Shown in pieces: positions 38,146-46,742 of a DNA stretch of 64,000 nucleotides (its first letter is position 1; each line of letters opens with the position of its first letter). The notes under the pieces were generated by a model. That model was not told where the DNA came from. It ran no database searches and worked only from the letters and a program-made list of their open reading frames with translations. The position numbers and the translations under genes were made by a program. Source of the stretch: an uncultured Granulosicoccus sp. (GTDB lineage: Bacteria > Pseudomonadota > Gammaproteobacteria > Granulosicoccales > Granulosicoccaceae); NCBI GenBank assembly GCA_947499955.1, contig CANMQI010000013.1, positions 140,611-204,610 of the forward strand, written 5' to 3'.

Positions 38146-39509
38146 GAACGTTCAAAACCTCGTTGAATTTCGTAATCGGTAACAATGCGGTCGAATTCTT
38201 CCTGTTCCCAGCGCGCTGCCCGCACATAGTGATCCACCACCTCATCGCCCATCGCCGCCCGCAGCATGGCCGAACCATCCAGCGCGGCCATGGCGTCCCG
38301 CAGATTACCGGGAATCTCGGCCGTGCCGGAATCCTCATAGGCATCGCCCCGAAATTCCGCCGGCAGACTCATGGCGTTCTCGATACCGGCAATACCGGCG
38401 GCGATCTGCGAGGCCATGGCAAGGTAGGGATTCATGTCGGAACCTCCAATACGGCATTCGACCCGCACATTCTCCGAGTCGGGTGCCACGATACGAAAAC
38501 CGGCCGTCCGGTTGTCGATGGACCAGATGATGCGCGTCGGGGCGAATGTCCCCTTGGAGAATCGCTTGTAGGAATTGATGTATGGCGCCAGAAACACCGT
38601 GGTCTCACCCGCATGTGCCAGCAGTCCGGCCAGGTACTGCTGCATGACTGTCGACATGCCATGAGCCTCGGACGCGTCGAAGAAGGCCGGCTTGCCATCG
38701 GCCGTGCGCAGTGACTGGTGAATATGACTGGATGACCCCACCAGGTCCTCGTGTGGCTTGGCCACGAAGCTGACGCTGTGCCCGGTATTCCAGGCAATCT
38801 CCTTGGTGGCATGCTTGGCCAGGCTGTGCACATCCGCCATGTCCAGCGCATCCGAATAACGAATGTTCAGTTCGGCCTGCCCCGCTTCGGCCTCACCCTT
38901 GGTGCACTCCACCGGCACACCGGCGGCGTACAGCTGATTACGCAGCGGCCGCATGAAGCCCTCTTCACGGGCTGTCTGCAGAATGTGATAGTCCTCGTTA
39001 TAGGCGCTGATGGGGGTCAGATCGCGGTACTGCTTGTCGCGCGCCTCTTCGTAGGTTTCCCGGTAGACGAAGAACTCGAGTTCGGTAGCCGCAGTGCAGC
39101 TCAAACCCAGCTCTGCCAGACGTTCGATCTGTCGCTTCAGAACGGCGCGCGGTGAATGCGGGACCGCCGCATGCGTGTGATGATCCAGCACATCGCACAG
39201 CACCATGGCAGCCCCTTCGGCCCAGGGTGTGATGCGCAAGGTGCTCATGTCGGGCTTCATGACGTAATCGCCATAGCCGGACGACCAGCTGGTGGAGGCA
39301 TAACCATCAGGTGTGGCCATTTCGAAATCGGTTGCCAGCAGATAATTGCAGCAGTGCGTTTCCTCATGGGCGGTTTCGAGGAAGTTGCTGACATGGAAGC
39401 GCTTGCCCAGCAAGCGTCCCTGCATATCCACCATGACCGCCACGACCGTGTCGATGGTACCGTCTTGTGCTGCGCTCCTGAGCGCGTCGAGAGTCAGATT
39501 TCCGGGCAT
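38142..39509 (-). CDS. Glutamine synthetase-family gamma-glutamyl-amine ligase
   Basis: 455 residues from the ATG at 39509; a TTG nine codons upstream is the alternative. The GS fold is clear: N-terminal beta-grasp to about 105, catalytic region with ELEFFVYRETYEEA, EAEAGQAELNIRY, GSSSHIHQSL and the loop RIIWSIDNRTAGFRIV. The FVYRE/EDYHI spacing and lack of an adenylylation-type NLYDLP site place it with the PuuA/GlnA3/GlnA4/IpuC ligases, not housekeeping GS. These ligate glutamate to putrescine, ethanolamine or alkylamines to start their breakdown. The downstream ALDH and ADH fit an amino-alcohol substrate. Confidence 0.88.
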   Translation of the reverse strand: MPGNLTLDALRSAAQDGTIDTVVAVMVDMQGRLLGKRFHVSNFLETAHEETHCCNYLLATDFEMATPDGYASTSWSSGYGDYVMKPDMSTLRITPWAEGAAMVLCDVLDHHTHAAVPHSPRAVLKRQIERLAELGLSCTAATELEFFVYRETYEEARDKQYRDLTPISAYNEDYHILQTAREEGFMRPLRNQLYAAGVPVECTKGEAEAGQAELNIRYSDALDMADVHSLAKHATKEIAWNTGHSVSFVAKPHEDLVGSSSHIHQSLRTADGKPAFFDASEAHGMSTVMQQYLAGLLAHAGETTVFLAPYINSYKRFSKGTFAPTRIIWSIDNRTAGFRIVAPDSENVRVECRIGGSDMNPYLAMASQIAAGIAGIENAMSLPAEFRGDAYEDSGTAEIPGNLRDAMAALDGSAMLRAAMGDEVVDHYVRAARWEQEEFDRIVTDYEIQRGFERS

Positions 39510-39632
39510 GTGCTTACCGTTGCGAGAGGGAGACAATGCTGCGGATCAGCAGCGGACAAGCGGTGAATACTGTGCTGCCATGCCGCATCCTGTCAAGTCA
39601 CCCGCCGCTTGACAGTCACTGACCCTCTCTTG

Positions 39633-40262
39633 CTACATGGGCCGGGACAGATAATAGTCGTCATCGAACAGCATCACCGCTCGCGGAAAGTACACCACCA
39701 GAATGGTGATGATCATGCCCTCCAGCGTGGCCTCGCCACCGGCCAGCAGCAGTCGCAAACCGGTCTGCTCCGAGAACAGCAGATCCAGTGCCGGCCCACC
39801 CGCCAGCAAGGCCGGGAAGAACACCCCCGCACTCTGCTGAACGGCATACACGATGAACAGGCCGAAGAAGCCGCAACCCAGCATGAAGACAAACGGATTG
39901 GCCGGCAGAAATTGTCGAGTGAGCCTGACGACAAACAGCATCAGCCAGGTGGGCAACAAAGCATCGATCAGCAGAATCAGCCCCATGTCGGCCCAGGGTT
40001 GCGTGATCAGCAGGAGCAAGGTCATCGACAACAAGGCCCGGCAATAACCAACCGTCAGCGCGAGAAAAGCTGCCCCCGAGTATTTCAGGCTGATGCCTTC
40101 CGGCATATCACGTGCGAGCAGCAGTATGCCGAACACCAGCGCGGTCAGTCCGGCCCAGATCAGGACATCATCGACCCTGGCCTTCTCGATACCGGAACGA
40201 CGCAAGGCATCGAACACGAAGGGCAGCATCGCCAGCAGGCAGACAATCTGCACAATGCTCAC
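39633..40262 (-). CDS. COG3235-type predicted membrane protein (CbiM-related)
   Basis: 209 residues from a GTG, about six membrane helices, ending with VYFPRAVMLFDDDYYLSRP. It matches the COG3235 group, distantly related to the CbiM component of energy-coupling-factor transporters, often found near cbb3 genes. It is the last gene of the ccoNOQP-ccoG-fixH series. Metal (Cu or Co) transport for oxidase assembly is a guess from context. About 120 bp of non-coding sequence separate it from the GS-like gene. Confidence 0.72.
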   Translation of the reverse strand: MSIVQIVCLLAMLPFVFDALRRSGIEKARVDDVLIWAGLTALVFGILLLARDMPEGISLKYSGAAFLALTVGYCRALLSMTLLLLITQPWADMGLILLIDALLPTWLMLFVVRLTRQFLPANPFVFMLGCGFFGLFIVYAVQQSAGVFFPALLAGGPALDLLFSEQTGLRLLLAGGEATLEGMIITILVVYFPRAVMLFDDDYYLSRPM

Positions 40263-40283
40263 GATGGCAGCCCGGGCAAGTCG

Positions 40284-40613
40284 CTACTCGCCCAGCTTGC
40301 CGGTGGGTCGACCCTTGGGCGTTTCGGTGATGGCCAGATACCAGGTCATGCAGCAGGTAATCGAGAACAACACCCAGAACACGAGGAATGCCAGCGTGTA
40401 GGCCGCAGCCCGGTTGTCGGCCAGGTGCACACTGACCCATTCGATCTGTATCGGATCGATGACGGAGAACAGCAGGCCCACGGTCATGGCCGCCCCCACG
40501 AATGCCGGCCACACCACCTGCATCAGACATCGCACAAACAGATTTCGCCCCGGGTCCGGAGCAGGGTTGCCCGAAGCCAGTGGTATATCTGCGGACACCT
40601 TTGATTCCAACAT
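40284..40613 (-). CDS. Small two-helix membrane protein in the cbb3 cluster
   Basis: 109 residues from MLESKVSADIPLASG. Two membrane helices (about 31-50, VVWPAFVGAAMTVGLLFSV, and 71-92 ending WVLFSITCCMTWYLA) with a soluble loop between, and a basic C-terminus PKGRPTGKLGE. The vicinal CC in the second helix is a possible metal or thiol site. I do not recognise the family. Position between fixH and the COG3235 gene suggests a role in oxidase assembly. A longer open frame to 40868 runs over fixH and is not credible. Confidence 0.7.
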   Translation of the reverse strand: MLESKVSADIPLASGNPAPDPGRNLFVRCLMQVVWPAFVGAAMTVGLLFSVIDPIQIEWVSVHLADNRAAAYTLAFLVFWVLFSITCCMTWYLAITETPKGRPTGKLGE

Positions 40614-40653
40614 GTTCAGTGCACTCCCAGTGGTCAGAACAACTGTGCCAAGT

Positions 40654-41274
40654 CTACTTAAACTCGGACTTGTTAAACACCTCTTCAGGTGCTCTGTACG
40701 CGATGGACATGGCCACCTCACTCTGCAGATCTTCAAGGCTGCTGACCAGACGCCAAGGGGCCTGATCGGCAGGCTGCAGATGAATCCGGAACTTGCCGAA
40801 CTCCGGTAACACGACACCAGGCGCCAGGTATCGATTGCCACCAATGGACTGCAGGACGGTTTCCCCATCCAGCTCAGCCCGAGTCACGTGCACCCACTGC
40901 ATGTCCAGCGCTTGCGGCCAGTGGAAATTCGCTTCCAGCTCATCGGCCTGCTGATGCAGCATCTCGGGAAGTTGCGGCATGACCCGATCCACATCCACGA
41001 TCAGACCTTCGCTGCTGCTGGTCAGGGTCGCACTCAGGCCCAGCAAGGTGGCCATGCGATCCCGCTCGATGCGCAGGTTTATACCCTTGCCTTCCGCGTA
41101 GTAGTCATCCACGACCAGTGAGTTGTTCGCACTCAGCGCCAGGTACAACATCATGATGCCCAACCCTACCGACACCAGTGGAATGCTGATCAGAAACCAT
41201 GGCCAGCCATAGCGATACCACGGTTTGGTCTGGCGGTCCTGATCGTCGATTGGAGCGTTGATGGCGATACTCAT
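40654..41274 (-). CDS. fixH: FixH/CcoH family cbb3 assembly protein
   Basis: 206 residues. One N-terminal membrane helix (PWFLISIPLVSVGLGIMMLYLAL, about 29-51, split) followed by a periplasmic beta domain; YYAEGKGINLRIERD after the helix is the FixH family mark (DDYYxxG). It stabilises the cbb3 oxidase during assembly. 14 bp after ccoG, so co-transcribed. Confidence 0.88.
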   Translation of the reverse strand: MSIAINAPIDDQDRQTKPWYRYGWPWFLISIPLVSVGLGIMMLYLALSANNSLVVDDYYAEGKGINLRIERDRMATLLGLSATLTSSSEGLIVDVDRVMPQLPEMLHQQADELEANFHWPQALDMQWVHVTRAELDGETVLQSIGGNRYLAPGVVLPEFGKFRIHLQPADQAPWRLVSSLEDLQSEVAMSIAYRAPEEVFNKSEFK

Positions 41275-41288
41275 GCTATTGGCCCGTA

Positions 41289-42701
41289 CTATTCAAGAGG
41301 TTCAGGCAGGAAGAAGGAGGTCTTGGCGCTTTCGTGAATGGACGGATCATCCACGGCTTCCACGACGATTTGAATCGGGTTACTGCCTGCCTTGCCGGCA
41401 TCCGGCTCGGCGCGTACACGCAAGGCGACAGTTCGGGTAGAGGCCGCGGCCATATCGATGTTCTCGTCCGTATCGATGGCAAGCGTTGGCAAACCGTTTA
41501 CCGAAATGCGGAAAGTTCGATCCTGCTCGGCACTGTTGATCAGATTGACCCGATAGACGTTTTCGATCACGCCGTTCTTGACCTCACGCGACAGCGCACC
41601 ACGATCGCGCATCACATCGAGTTTGACCGGCATGCGGGTGGCAATATGACCGATCAGCACACCGATCACTGACCACAGGATGACCGTATAGATGAGTATG
41701 CGAGGACGGAAAACGCGCTTCAACAGCTGCATGCGCGACCAGCCGTTCTGCATGCCATTGAGCGTGTCATAGCGGATGAGCCCCTTGGGACTGCCCACCT
41801 TCTCCATGACCTGATCACAGGCATCGATGCAGGCTGCGCAGCCGATACATTCGTACTGCTGACCATCTCGGATATCGATACCGGTAGGACAGACCTGTAC
41901 GCACAGACTGCAATCGACGCAGTCGCCCTTGCCTTCCGAACCTTTCTTCTTCGAACGCGCTCCGCGGGGCTCACCACGCAGTGGATCGTAGGTAATGACC
42001 AGTGTGTCGTTGTCGAACATGACACCCTGAAATCGTGCATAGGGGCACATGTACTTGCAGACCTGCTCGCGCAGAAAGCCGGCATTGCCGTAGGTGGCAA
42101 AACCGTAGAACACGATCCAGAACATCTGCCACGGTCCGAGCGACAGACTGACGATCTGACCGAGCATGTCTCTGATGGGCGTGAAATAACCGACAAAGGT
42201 AATGCCGGTCCACAGGGCGAAGGCAATCCAGGCCGCGTGCTTGGCCGCCTTGAGCCGCAACTTGTGCGCAGACATCGGCGCCCTGTCCAGTTTCATGCGG
42301 CGCGAGCGATCACCCTCGATCTTGCGCTCGATCCACATGAAGATTTCGGTATAGACCGTCTGTGGGCAGGCAAAGCCACACCACAGTCGCCCTGCCACCG
42401 CCGTGAACAGGAACAGGGACATGGCCGATATGATCAGCAGGGCTGTGAGGTAGATGAAGTCCTGTGGGTACAGGATCAGCCCGAAGATATGAAACTTTCG
42501 AGCACCGAGATCGAACAGCACGGCCTGTCGGTCATTCCAGGAAAGCCATGGCAAGCCGTAGAACAGGACCTGCGTGAACCAGACCAGAATCCAGCGCCAC
42601 TTGGCAAACAAGCCGGTAACCGAACGCATGTAGACCTTGCGGCGGACTTCCAGCAGCATGTTTTCCTGCTGCCTACCACCCGATGCTGTAGAGCTAGACA
42701 T
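41289..42701 (-). CDS. ccoG: Cytochrome c oxidase accessory protein CcoG (RdxA/FixG)
   Basis: 470 residues. Membrane helices near 37-55, 85-105, 150-170, 185-205, 340-360. Two 4Fe-4S motifs: CVDCSLCVQVCPTG (about 265) and CIGCAACIDACDQ (about 285), plus the helix motif FACPQTVYTEIFMW. A periplasmic Ig-like domain follows. CcoG reduces Cu(II) to Cu(I) for cbb3 assembly in the species studied. It follows ccoP by 69 bp. Confidence 0.95.
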   Translation of the reverse strand: MSSSTASGGRQQENMLLEVRRKVYMRSVTGLFAKWRWILVWFTQVLFYGLPWLSWNDRQAVLFDLGARKFHIFGLILYPQDFIYLTALLIISAMSLFLFTAVAGRLWCGFACPQTVYTEIFMWIERKIEGDRSRRMKLDRAPMSAHKLRLKAAKHAAWIAFALWTGITFVGYFTPIRDMLGQIVSLSLGPWQMFWIVFYGFATYGNAGFLREQVCKYMCPYARFQGVMFDNDTLVITYDPLRGEPRGARSKKKGSEGKGDCVDCSLCVQVCPTGIDIRDGQQYECIGCAACIDACDQVMEKVGSPKGLIRYDTLNGMQNGWSRMQLLKRVFRPRILIYTVILWSVIGVLIGHIATRMPVKLDVMRDRGALSREVKNGVIENVYRVNLINSAEQDRTFRISVNGLPTLAIDTDENIDMAAASTRTVALRVRAEPDAGKAGSNPIQIVVEAVDDPSIHESAKTSFFLPEPLE

Positions 42702-42770
42702 CTCGTATGACCATCCTTTGATGGATGACGACAGCGCTCAGGCTGCCGTCATCTCGTTAGCCCGGGAAGG

Positions 42771-43706
42771 CTAGTTGGCGGAAGCCGTTTCTTCCGGAGT
42801 ATTGGACAGACTCCAGATATAGGCAGCGACTACATGCGCCTTGCCTTCTCCCAGCAGTTCGCCGAACGCCGGCATGCGATTGTTCAAACCGTTATTGATG
42901 GCGTACTCCACGGATGACAGTGAACCACCGTACAACCAGACATCATCAGTCAGGTTCGGCGCACCGATAGCCGGATTGCCCTTGCCGTCCATGCCGTGAC
43001 AGGCACCGCACACGGCAAATCGAGGCTTGGCCTTCTCGGCCAGAGCGGCATCATGCCGACTGTCGGACAGGGACAGAACGTAATTGGCCATGGCAGTCAC
43101 ATCTTCGGGGGTATTACCGATGGCTGCGACCATGGGCGGCATCACGGCATTACGGCCATTGAGCACCGTGTTCTTGATGTGTTCCGGCGTTCCGGTACCC
43201 AGCCAGTCATTGTCAGCCAGGTTCGGGAAAGAACGACTGCCTCGGGCATCCGAACCATGACACTGACTGCAGTAGGTCAGGAACAGACGCTCACCCATGG
43301 CAACGGCATCCGGATTGGCTGCCACCTCGGGAATTTCCTGAGCCAGGTAGCCTACGAACAACGGTGCCGTCACCTCATCCATCCTGGCCACTTCCTCATC
43401 ATACTGACCGGTCGCAGACCAGCTCAGCGTGCCCTTGAAGGAACCGAGGCCGGGATACAGGATCAGGTAACCCGCCGAGAATACGCAGGTGATGTAGAAC
43501 AGATACAACCACCAACGTGGCAGTGGGTTGTTCAGCTCAGCCAGGTCTTCATCCCAGACATGTCCGGTAGTTTCCACTTCTCCGTTGACCGGTTGAGGCA
43601 ACTTGGCACGTGATGTCAGGAATGCCAGCAGAAAACAGGCAATGATGGAGACGATCGTGATGATGCTTACGTAGTGGCTCCAGAAGTCACTCACGAAATC
43701 AGCCAT
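42771..43706 (-). CDS. ccoP: cbb3 oxidase dihaem subunit CcoP
   Basis: 311 residues from MADFVSDFWSHYV; the frame is open upstream to 43832 but that part is inside ccoQ. One long N-terminal membrane helix region (about 10-30, and 60-80) and two haem c sites, CSQCHGSD (about 148) and CGACHGMDG (about 230). Domain linker MGERLFLTYCSQCHG is typical. Passes electrons from soluble cytochromes to CcoO/CcoN. Overlaps ccoQ by 8 bp. Confidence 0.96.
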   Translation of the reverse strand: MADFVSDFWSHYVSIITIVSIIACFLLAFLTSRAKLPQPVNGEVETTGHVWDEDLAELNNPLPRWWLYLFYITCVFSAGYLILYPGLGSFKGTLSWSATGQYDEEVARMDEVTAPLFVGYLAQEIPEVAANPDAVAMGERLFLTYCSQCHGSDARGSRSFPNLADNDWLGTGTPEHIKNTVLNGRNAVMPPMVAAIGNTPEDVTAMANYVLSLSDSRHDAALAEKAKPRFAVCGACHGMDGKGNPAIGAPNLTDDVWLYGGSLSSVEYAINNGLNNRMPAFGELLGEGKAHVVAAYIWSLSNTPEETASAN

Positions 43707-43956
43707 GGGACGTCTCCTTATCTGATGTTGCCTTGCCCGCTGACTGGCTGGCAGATGGTTTGTCGGTATTCGTGTTGTCGTTTGCCGCCTGCCACTTGGC
43801 AACCGACTTCTCCTGCATCTCGTCGTCGGCAAAGGGCAGATTGGCCGCTTCGTCGAAACGCTTCTTCTGGCGACCGCTGTAAGCCCACAGAACGATCAGA
43901 AGAAAGACAACGAAACTGACAACAGTGACGATGACTCTCATGTCGGTGATGCCCAT
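43699..43956 (-). CDS. ccoQ: cbb3 oxidase small subunit CcoQ
   Basis: 85 residues. One membrane helix (VIVTVVSFVVFLLIVLWAYSG), then RQKKRFDEAANLPFADDE, the usual CcoQ/FixQ motif, and a disordered polar tail. Stabilises the complex. Its ATG shares one base with the ccoO stop and its end overlaps ccoP. Confidence 0.93.
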   Translation of the reverse strand: MGITDMRVIVTVVSFVVFLLIVLWAYSGRQKKRFDEAANLPFADDEMQEKSVAKWQAANDNTNTDKPSASQSAGKATSDKETSHG

Positions 43957-44570
43957 TACTGAACACCTCGTCCTGCGGTTCCCAGTATCTGCAGATAGGC
44001 GATCAGCGCATCCAGCTCGTTCTTGCCTTCAAGCTGGGCGGGTGCTGCATCGATCTGCTCCTGAGTGTAGGGGTGACCCAGCATGCGCAGCACTTCCATC
44101 TTCTTCGTGATACCGGCAGGCTTCAGCTCGGTCTTTTCCAACCAGGGATAGGCAGGCATGACGGATTCCGGCACCAGGTCGCGAGGGTTGTTCATGTGGA
44201 CGCGATGCCACTCATCGGTATAACGACCACCGACACGATGCAGGTCTGGCCCCGTGCGCTTGCTGCCCCACTGGAACGGACGGTCGTAGACGAATTCGCC
44301 GGCAACCGAGTAAGGCCCGTAACGCTCGGTTTCCGCCCGGAAGGGACGAATCATCTGCGAGTGGCAGTTGTAGCAGCCCTCTCGCACATAGACGTCACGT
44401 CCGGTCAACTGCATGGCATCGTAGGGTTCAAGTCCGGCAACCGGTTCGGTGGTGGACTTCTGATAGAACAGTGGAACGATCTCCACCAGACCACCTACCG
44501 AGATGACCAGGACGATCAGTATCACCATCAGGCCGATATTCTTCTCGACCAGCTCGTGTGTCACTTTCAT
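43956..44570 (-). CDS. ccoO: cbb3 oxidase monohaem subunit CcoO
   Basis: 204 residues. N-terminal membrane helix ([21 protein letters not shown]), a haem c site [12 protein letters not shown] (about 67) and downstream MPAYPWL with the axial Met. Periplasmic electron transfer to CcoN. 24 bp after ccoN. Confidence 0.96.
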   Translation of the reverse strand: MKVTHELVEKNIGLMVILIVLVISVGGLVEIVPLFYQKSTTEPVAGLEPYDAMQLTGRDVYVREGCYNCHSQMIRPFRAETERYGPYSVAGEFVYDRPFQWGSKRTGPDLHRVGGRYTDEWHRVHMNNPRDLVPESVMPAYPWLEKTELKPAGITKKMEVLRMLGHPYTQEQIDAAPAQLEGKNELDALIAYLQILGTAGRGVQ

Positions 44571-44594
44571 GTTTTAGTCTCGTCTATGCCGGGT

Positions 44595-46121
44595 TCAGGA
44601 CTGTGCAACAGAGGCGGCCACAGGGGCTGCATCGTGTCCGTGTCCGGATTGAGTGACAGGAATGGCCGCAACCGCGTGCTTGCCCTGGCGAATGGTCATG
44701 ATCATGTTGTACAGCATCAGCAACATGCCGCTCAGGTACAGCAGACCACCGAAGAAACGCATCATGAAGTACGGATGAGTTGCCTTGACCGCTTCGATGA
44801 AGGCGTAGACCAGCGTGCCGTCAGGGTTGGTGGCACGCCACATCAGCCCCTGCATGACACCGGCAATCCACATGGCCGCGATATACAGAACGATACCCAG
44901 AGTTGCAATCCAGAAGTGCACTTCGATCAGCTTGACGCTGTACATCTGAGTACGACCGAACAGGCGTGGAATCAGGTAGTAGATGGATCCCATGGTGATC
45001 ATGCCGACCCAACCCAGCGCACCGGAATGCACGTGCCCGATGGTCCAGTCCGTGTAGTGAGACAGGGCGTTGACCGTCTTGATGGCCATCATCGGACCTT
45101 CGAAGGTAGACATGCCGTAGAACGACAGGGATACGATCAGGAACTTCAGGATGGGATCGGTACGCAGTTTGTGCCAGGCACCTGACAGGGTCATGATGCC
45201 GTTGATCATGCCGCCCCAGCTGGGTGCCAGCAGGATCAGGGAAAACACCATGCCGACAGATTGGGTCCAGTCAGGCAGAGCCGTATAATGCAGGTGATGC
45301 GGGCCTGCCCACATGTAGGTGAAGATCAGTGCCCAGAAATGCACGATGGACAGACGATAGGAGTAGATCGGACGACCGGCCTGCTTGGGAATGAAGTAGT
45401 ACATCATGCCGAGGAAGCCGGCAGTCAGAAAGAAGCCCACGGCGTTATGGCCGTACCACCACTGAACCATGGCATCCTGCACACCGGCATAGGCGGAGTA
45501 GGACTTGCCCATGGTGACCGGTACCGCGGCGCTGTTGACGATATGCAGCACGGCAACGGCGAGGATATAGCCACCGTAGAACCAGTTGGCCACATAGATG
45601 TGTGGCGTCTTGCGCTTGACGATGGTGCCGAAGAACACCAGCGCGAATGCGACCCAGACCAGTGCGATCAGTATATCGATGGGCCATTCCAGCTCAGCAT
45701 ATTCCTTTGACTGGGTAATACCCAGTGGCAAGGTGATCGCAGCCAGAACGATGACAGTCTGCCAGCCCCAGAACGTGAAAGGCACCAGCCATCCACCCCA
45801 GAGTCGAGCCTGACAGGTTCGCTGCACCACGTAGTAACCTGTAGCAAACAAGGCGCTACCGCCGAAGGCGAAGATGACAGCATTGGTGTGCAGTGGCCGT
45901 AAACGTCCGAAACTGATCCATGGCACACCCCCATTGAGTTCCGGCCAGGTCAGCTGCGCGGCGATGATGACGCCAACCAGCATACCGACAACACCCCAGA
46001 CCACGGTCATGACCGCGAACTGACGCACTACTTTATAGTTATAGGTGTCCTTGCTTTCTACCTGCAAGTCCTCCCGCTCAGAGTCGACCAGCGCCGCCGC
46101 CTCGTTCATGGTAGTACTCAT
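44595..46121 (-). CDS. ccoN: cbb3-type cytochrome c oxidase catalytic subunit I (CcoN)
   Basis: 508 residues, 12 membrane helices. Conserved histidines for haem b, haem b3 and CuB are visible in [54 protein letters not shown]; the cross-linked Tyr is in [22 protein letters not shown], as in C-family oxidases. Reduces O2 with high affinity and pumps protons. First gene of ccoNOQP, behind an FNR/ANR-type promoter. Confidence 0.98.
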   Translation of the reverse strand: MSTTMNEAAALVDSEREDLQVESKDTYNYKVVRQFAVMTVVWGVVGMLVGVIIAAQLTWPELNGGVPWISFGRLRPLHTNAVIFAFGGSALFATGYYVVQRTCQARLWGGWLVPFTFWGWQTVIVLAAITLPLGITQSKEYAELEWPIDILIALVWVAFALVFFGTIVKRKTPHIYVANWFYGGYILAVAVLHIVNSAAVPVTMGKSYSAYAGVQDAMVQWWYGHNAVGFFLTAGFLGMMYYFIPKQAGRPIYSYRLSIVHFWALIFTYMWAGPHHLHYTALPDWTQSVGMVFSLILLAPSWGGMINGIMTLSGAWHKLRTDPILKFLIVSLSFYGMSTFEGPMMAIKTVNALSHYTDWTIGHVHSGALGWVGMITMGSIYYLIPRLFGRTQMYSVKLIEVHFWIATLGIVLYIAAMWIAGVMQGLMWRATNPDGTLVYAFIEAVKATHPYFMMRFFGGLLYLSGMLLMLYNMIMTIRQGKHAVAAIPVTQSGHGHDAAPVAASVAQS

Positions 46122-46246
46122 CTAATCGCAACCCTCAGCGTGAAATCGAACCAATGTTTACATTCTGACTCTACCGAGACAACAACTTTCCTGTTTGTCA
46201 GTAGCGTCAGCTTGAAATCAAAGGCATGGCAAATGCCAACGTCATG

Positions 46247-46288
46247 ATGGTACGTGCCTGCCTTTGGCTGGCACTTGATCTACATCAA
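46247..46288 (-). promoter_or_regulatory. FNR/ANR-activated promoter of ccoNOQP
   Basis: A perfect FNR/ANR box, TTGAT-CTAC-ATCAA, at 46275-46288. On the minus strand a -10 element TACCAT lies at 46252-46247, predicting a start near 46240 and placing the box centre at about -41.5, the class II activation position. Leader of about 120 nt. The remainder of 46122-46466 shows a small TGGCA-AA-TGCCA repeat near 46227 and no gene. Confidence 0.82.
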
Positions 46289-46466
46289 CTACAGTGTCAG
46301 CTGAAGACCACCGAGCGCCAGATTACTGTCACAACACCTGTGAAAACAGCTTGCTGATACGGCAAGGCATGCCGCTTCGACGCATTGGCGGAAAGCAGGA
46401 TATCGACTGATTTCATGGCATCTTGATGGTGCTGCCGGCACTCGCGCAGCCACTGACGTCAAGTAG

Positions 46467-46742
46467 TCACTTCGTCATCGGGTCTTCCGACGCTGACGTA
46501 TTGCCAAGCCCGGAACCCTCGACCTTACCCTGTTCAGCCACACCTGACTCGGCAACAGTTACATCGGCCGAAGCGTCATCGTCGCCCGTCTCCACTGTGG
46601 GCCGATCGTCGTCCAGCAGGATACTCCAGGCGGGCCCTTGGTCATCATCGAACTGACCGTCGTGATTCATCCAGAAGAACACGCCCACAGCCACACCGAC
46701 TGCCAGTACGGATAACGGTATCAGAAGGAAAAGCGATTCCAC
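46467..46742 (-). CDS. ccoS: cbb3 oxidase assembly protein CcoS
   Basis: 91 residues from a GTG. N-terminal helix ESLFLLIPLSVLAVGVAVGVFFW followed by the CcoS mark GQFDDDQGPAWSILLDDD. Needed for cofactor insertion into cbb3. The acidic tail beyond residue 48 (TGDDDASADVTVAE) is longer than usual. It overlaps the ccoI 3' end by 22 bp. Confidence 0.92.
   Translation of the reverse strand: MESLFLLIPLSVLAVGVAVGVFFWMNHDGQFDDDQGPAWSILLDDDRPTVETGDDDASADVTVAESGVAEQGKVEGSGLGNTSASEDPMTK

Noticed and set aside
40614..40868. N-terminal extension of the 109-residue membrane protein
   Set aside because: It runs antisense-like through the fixH gene end and lacks conservation; the helix-based start at 40613 fits better.
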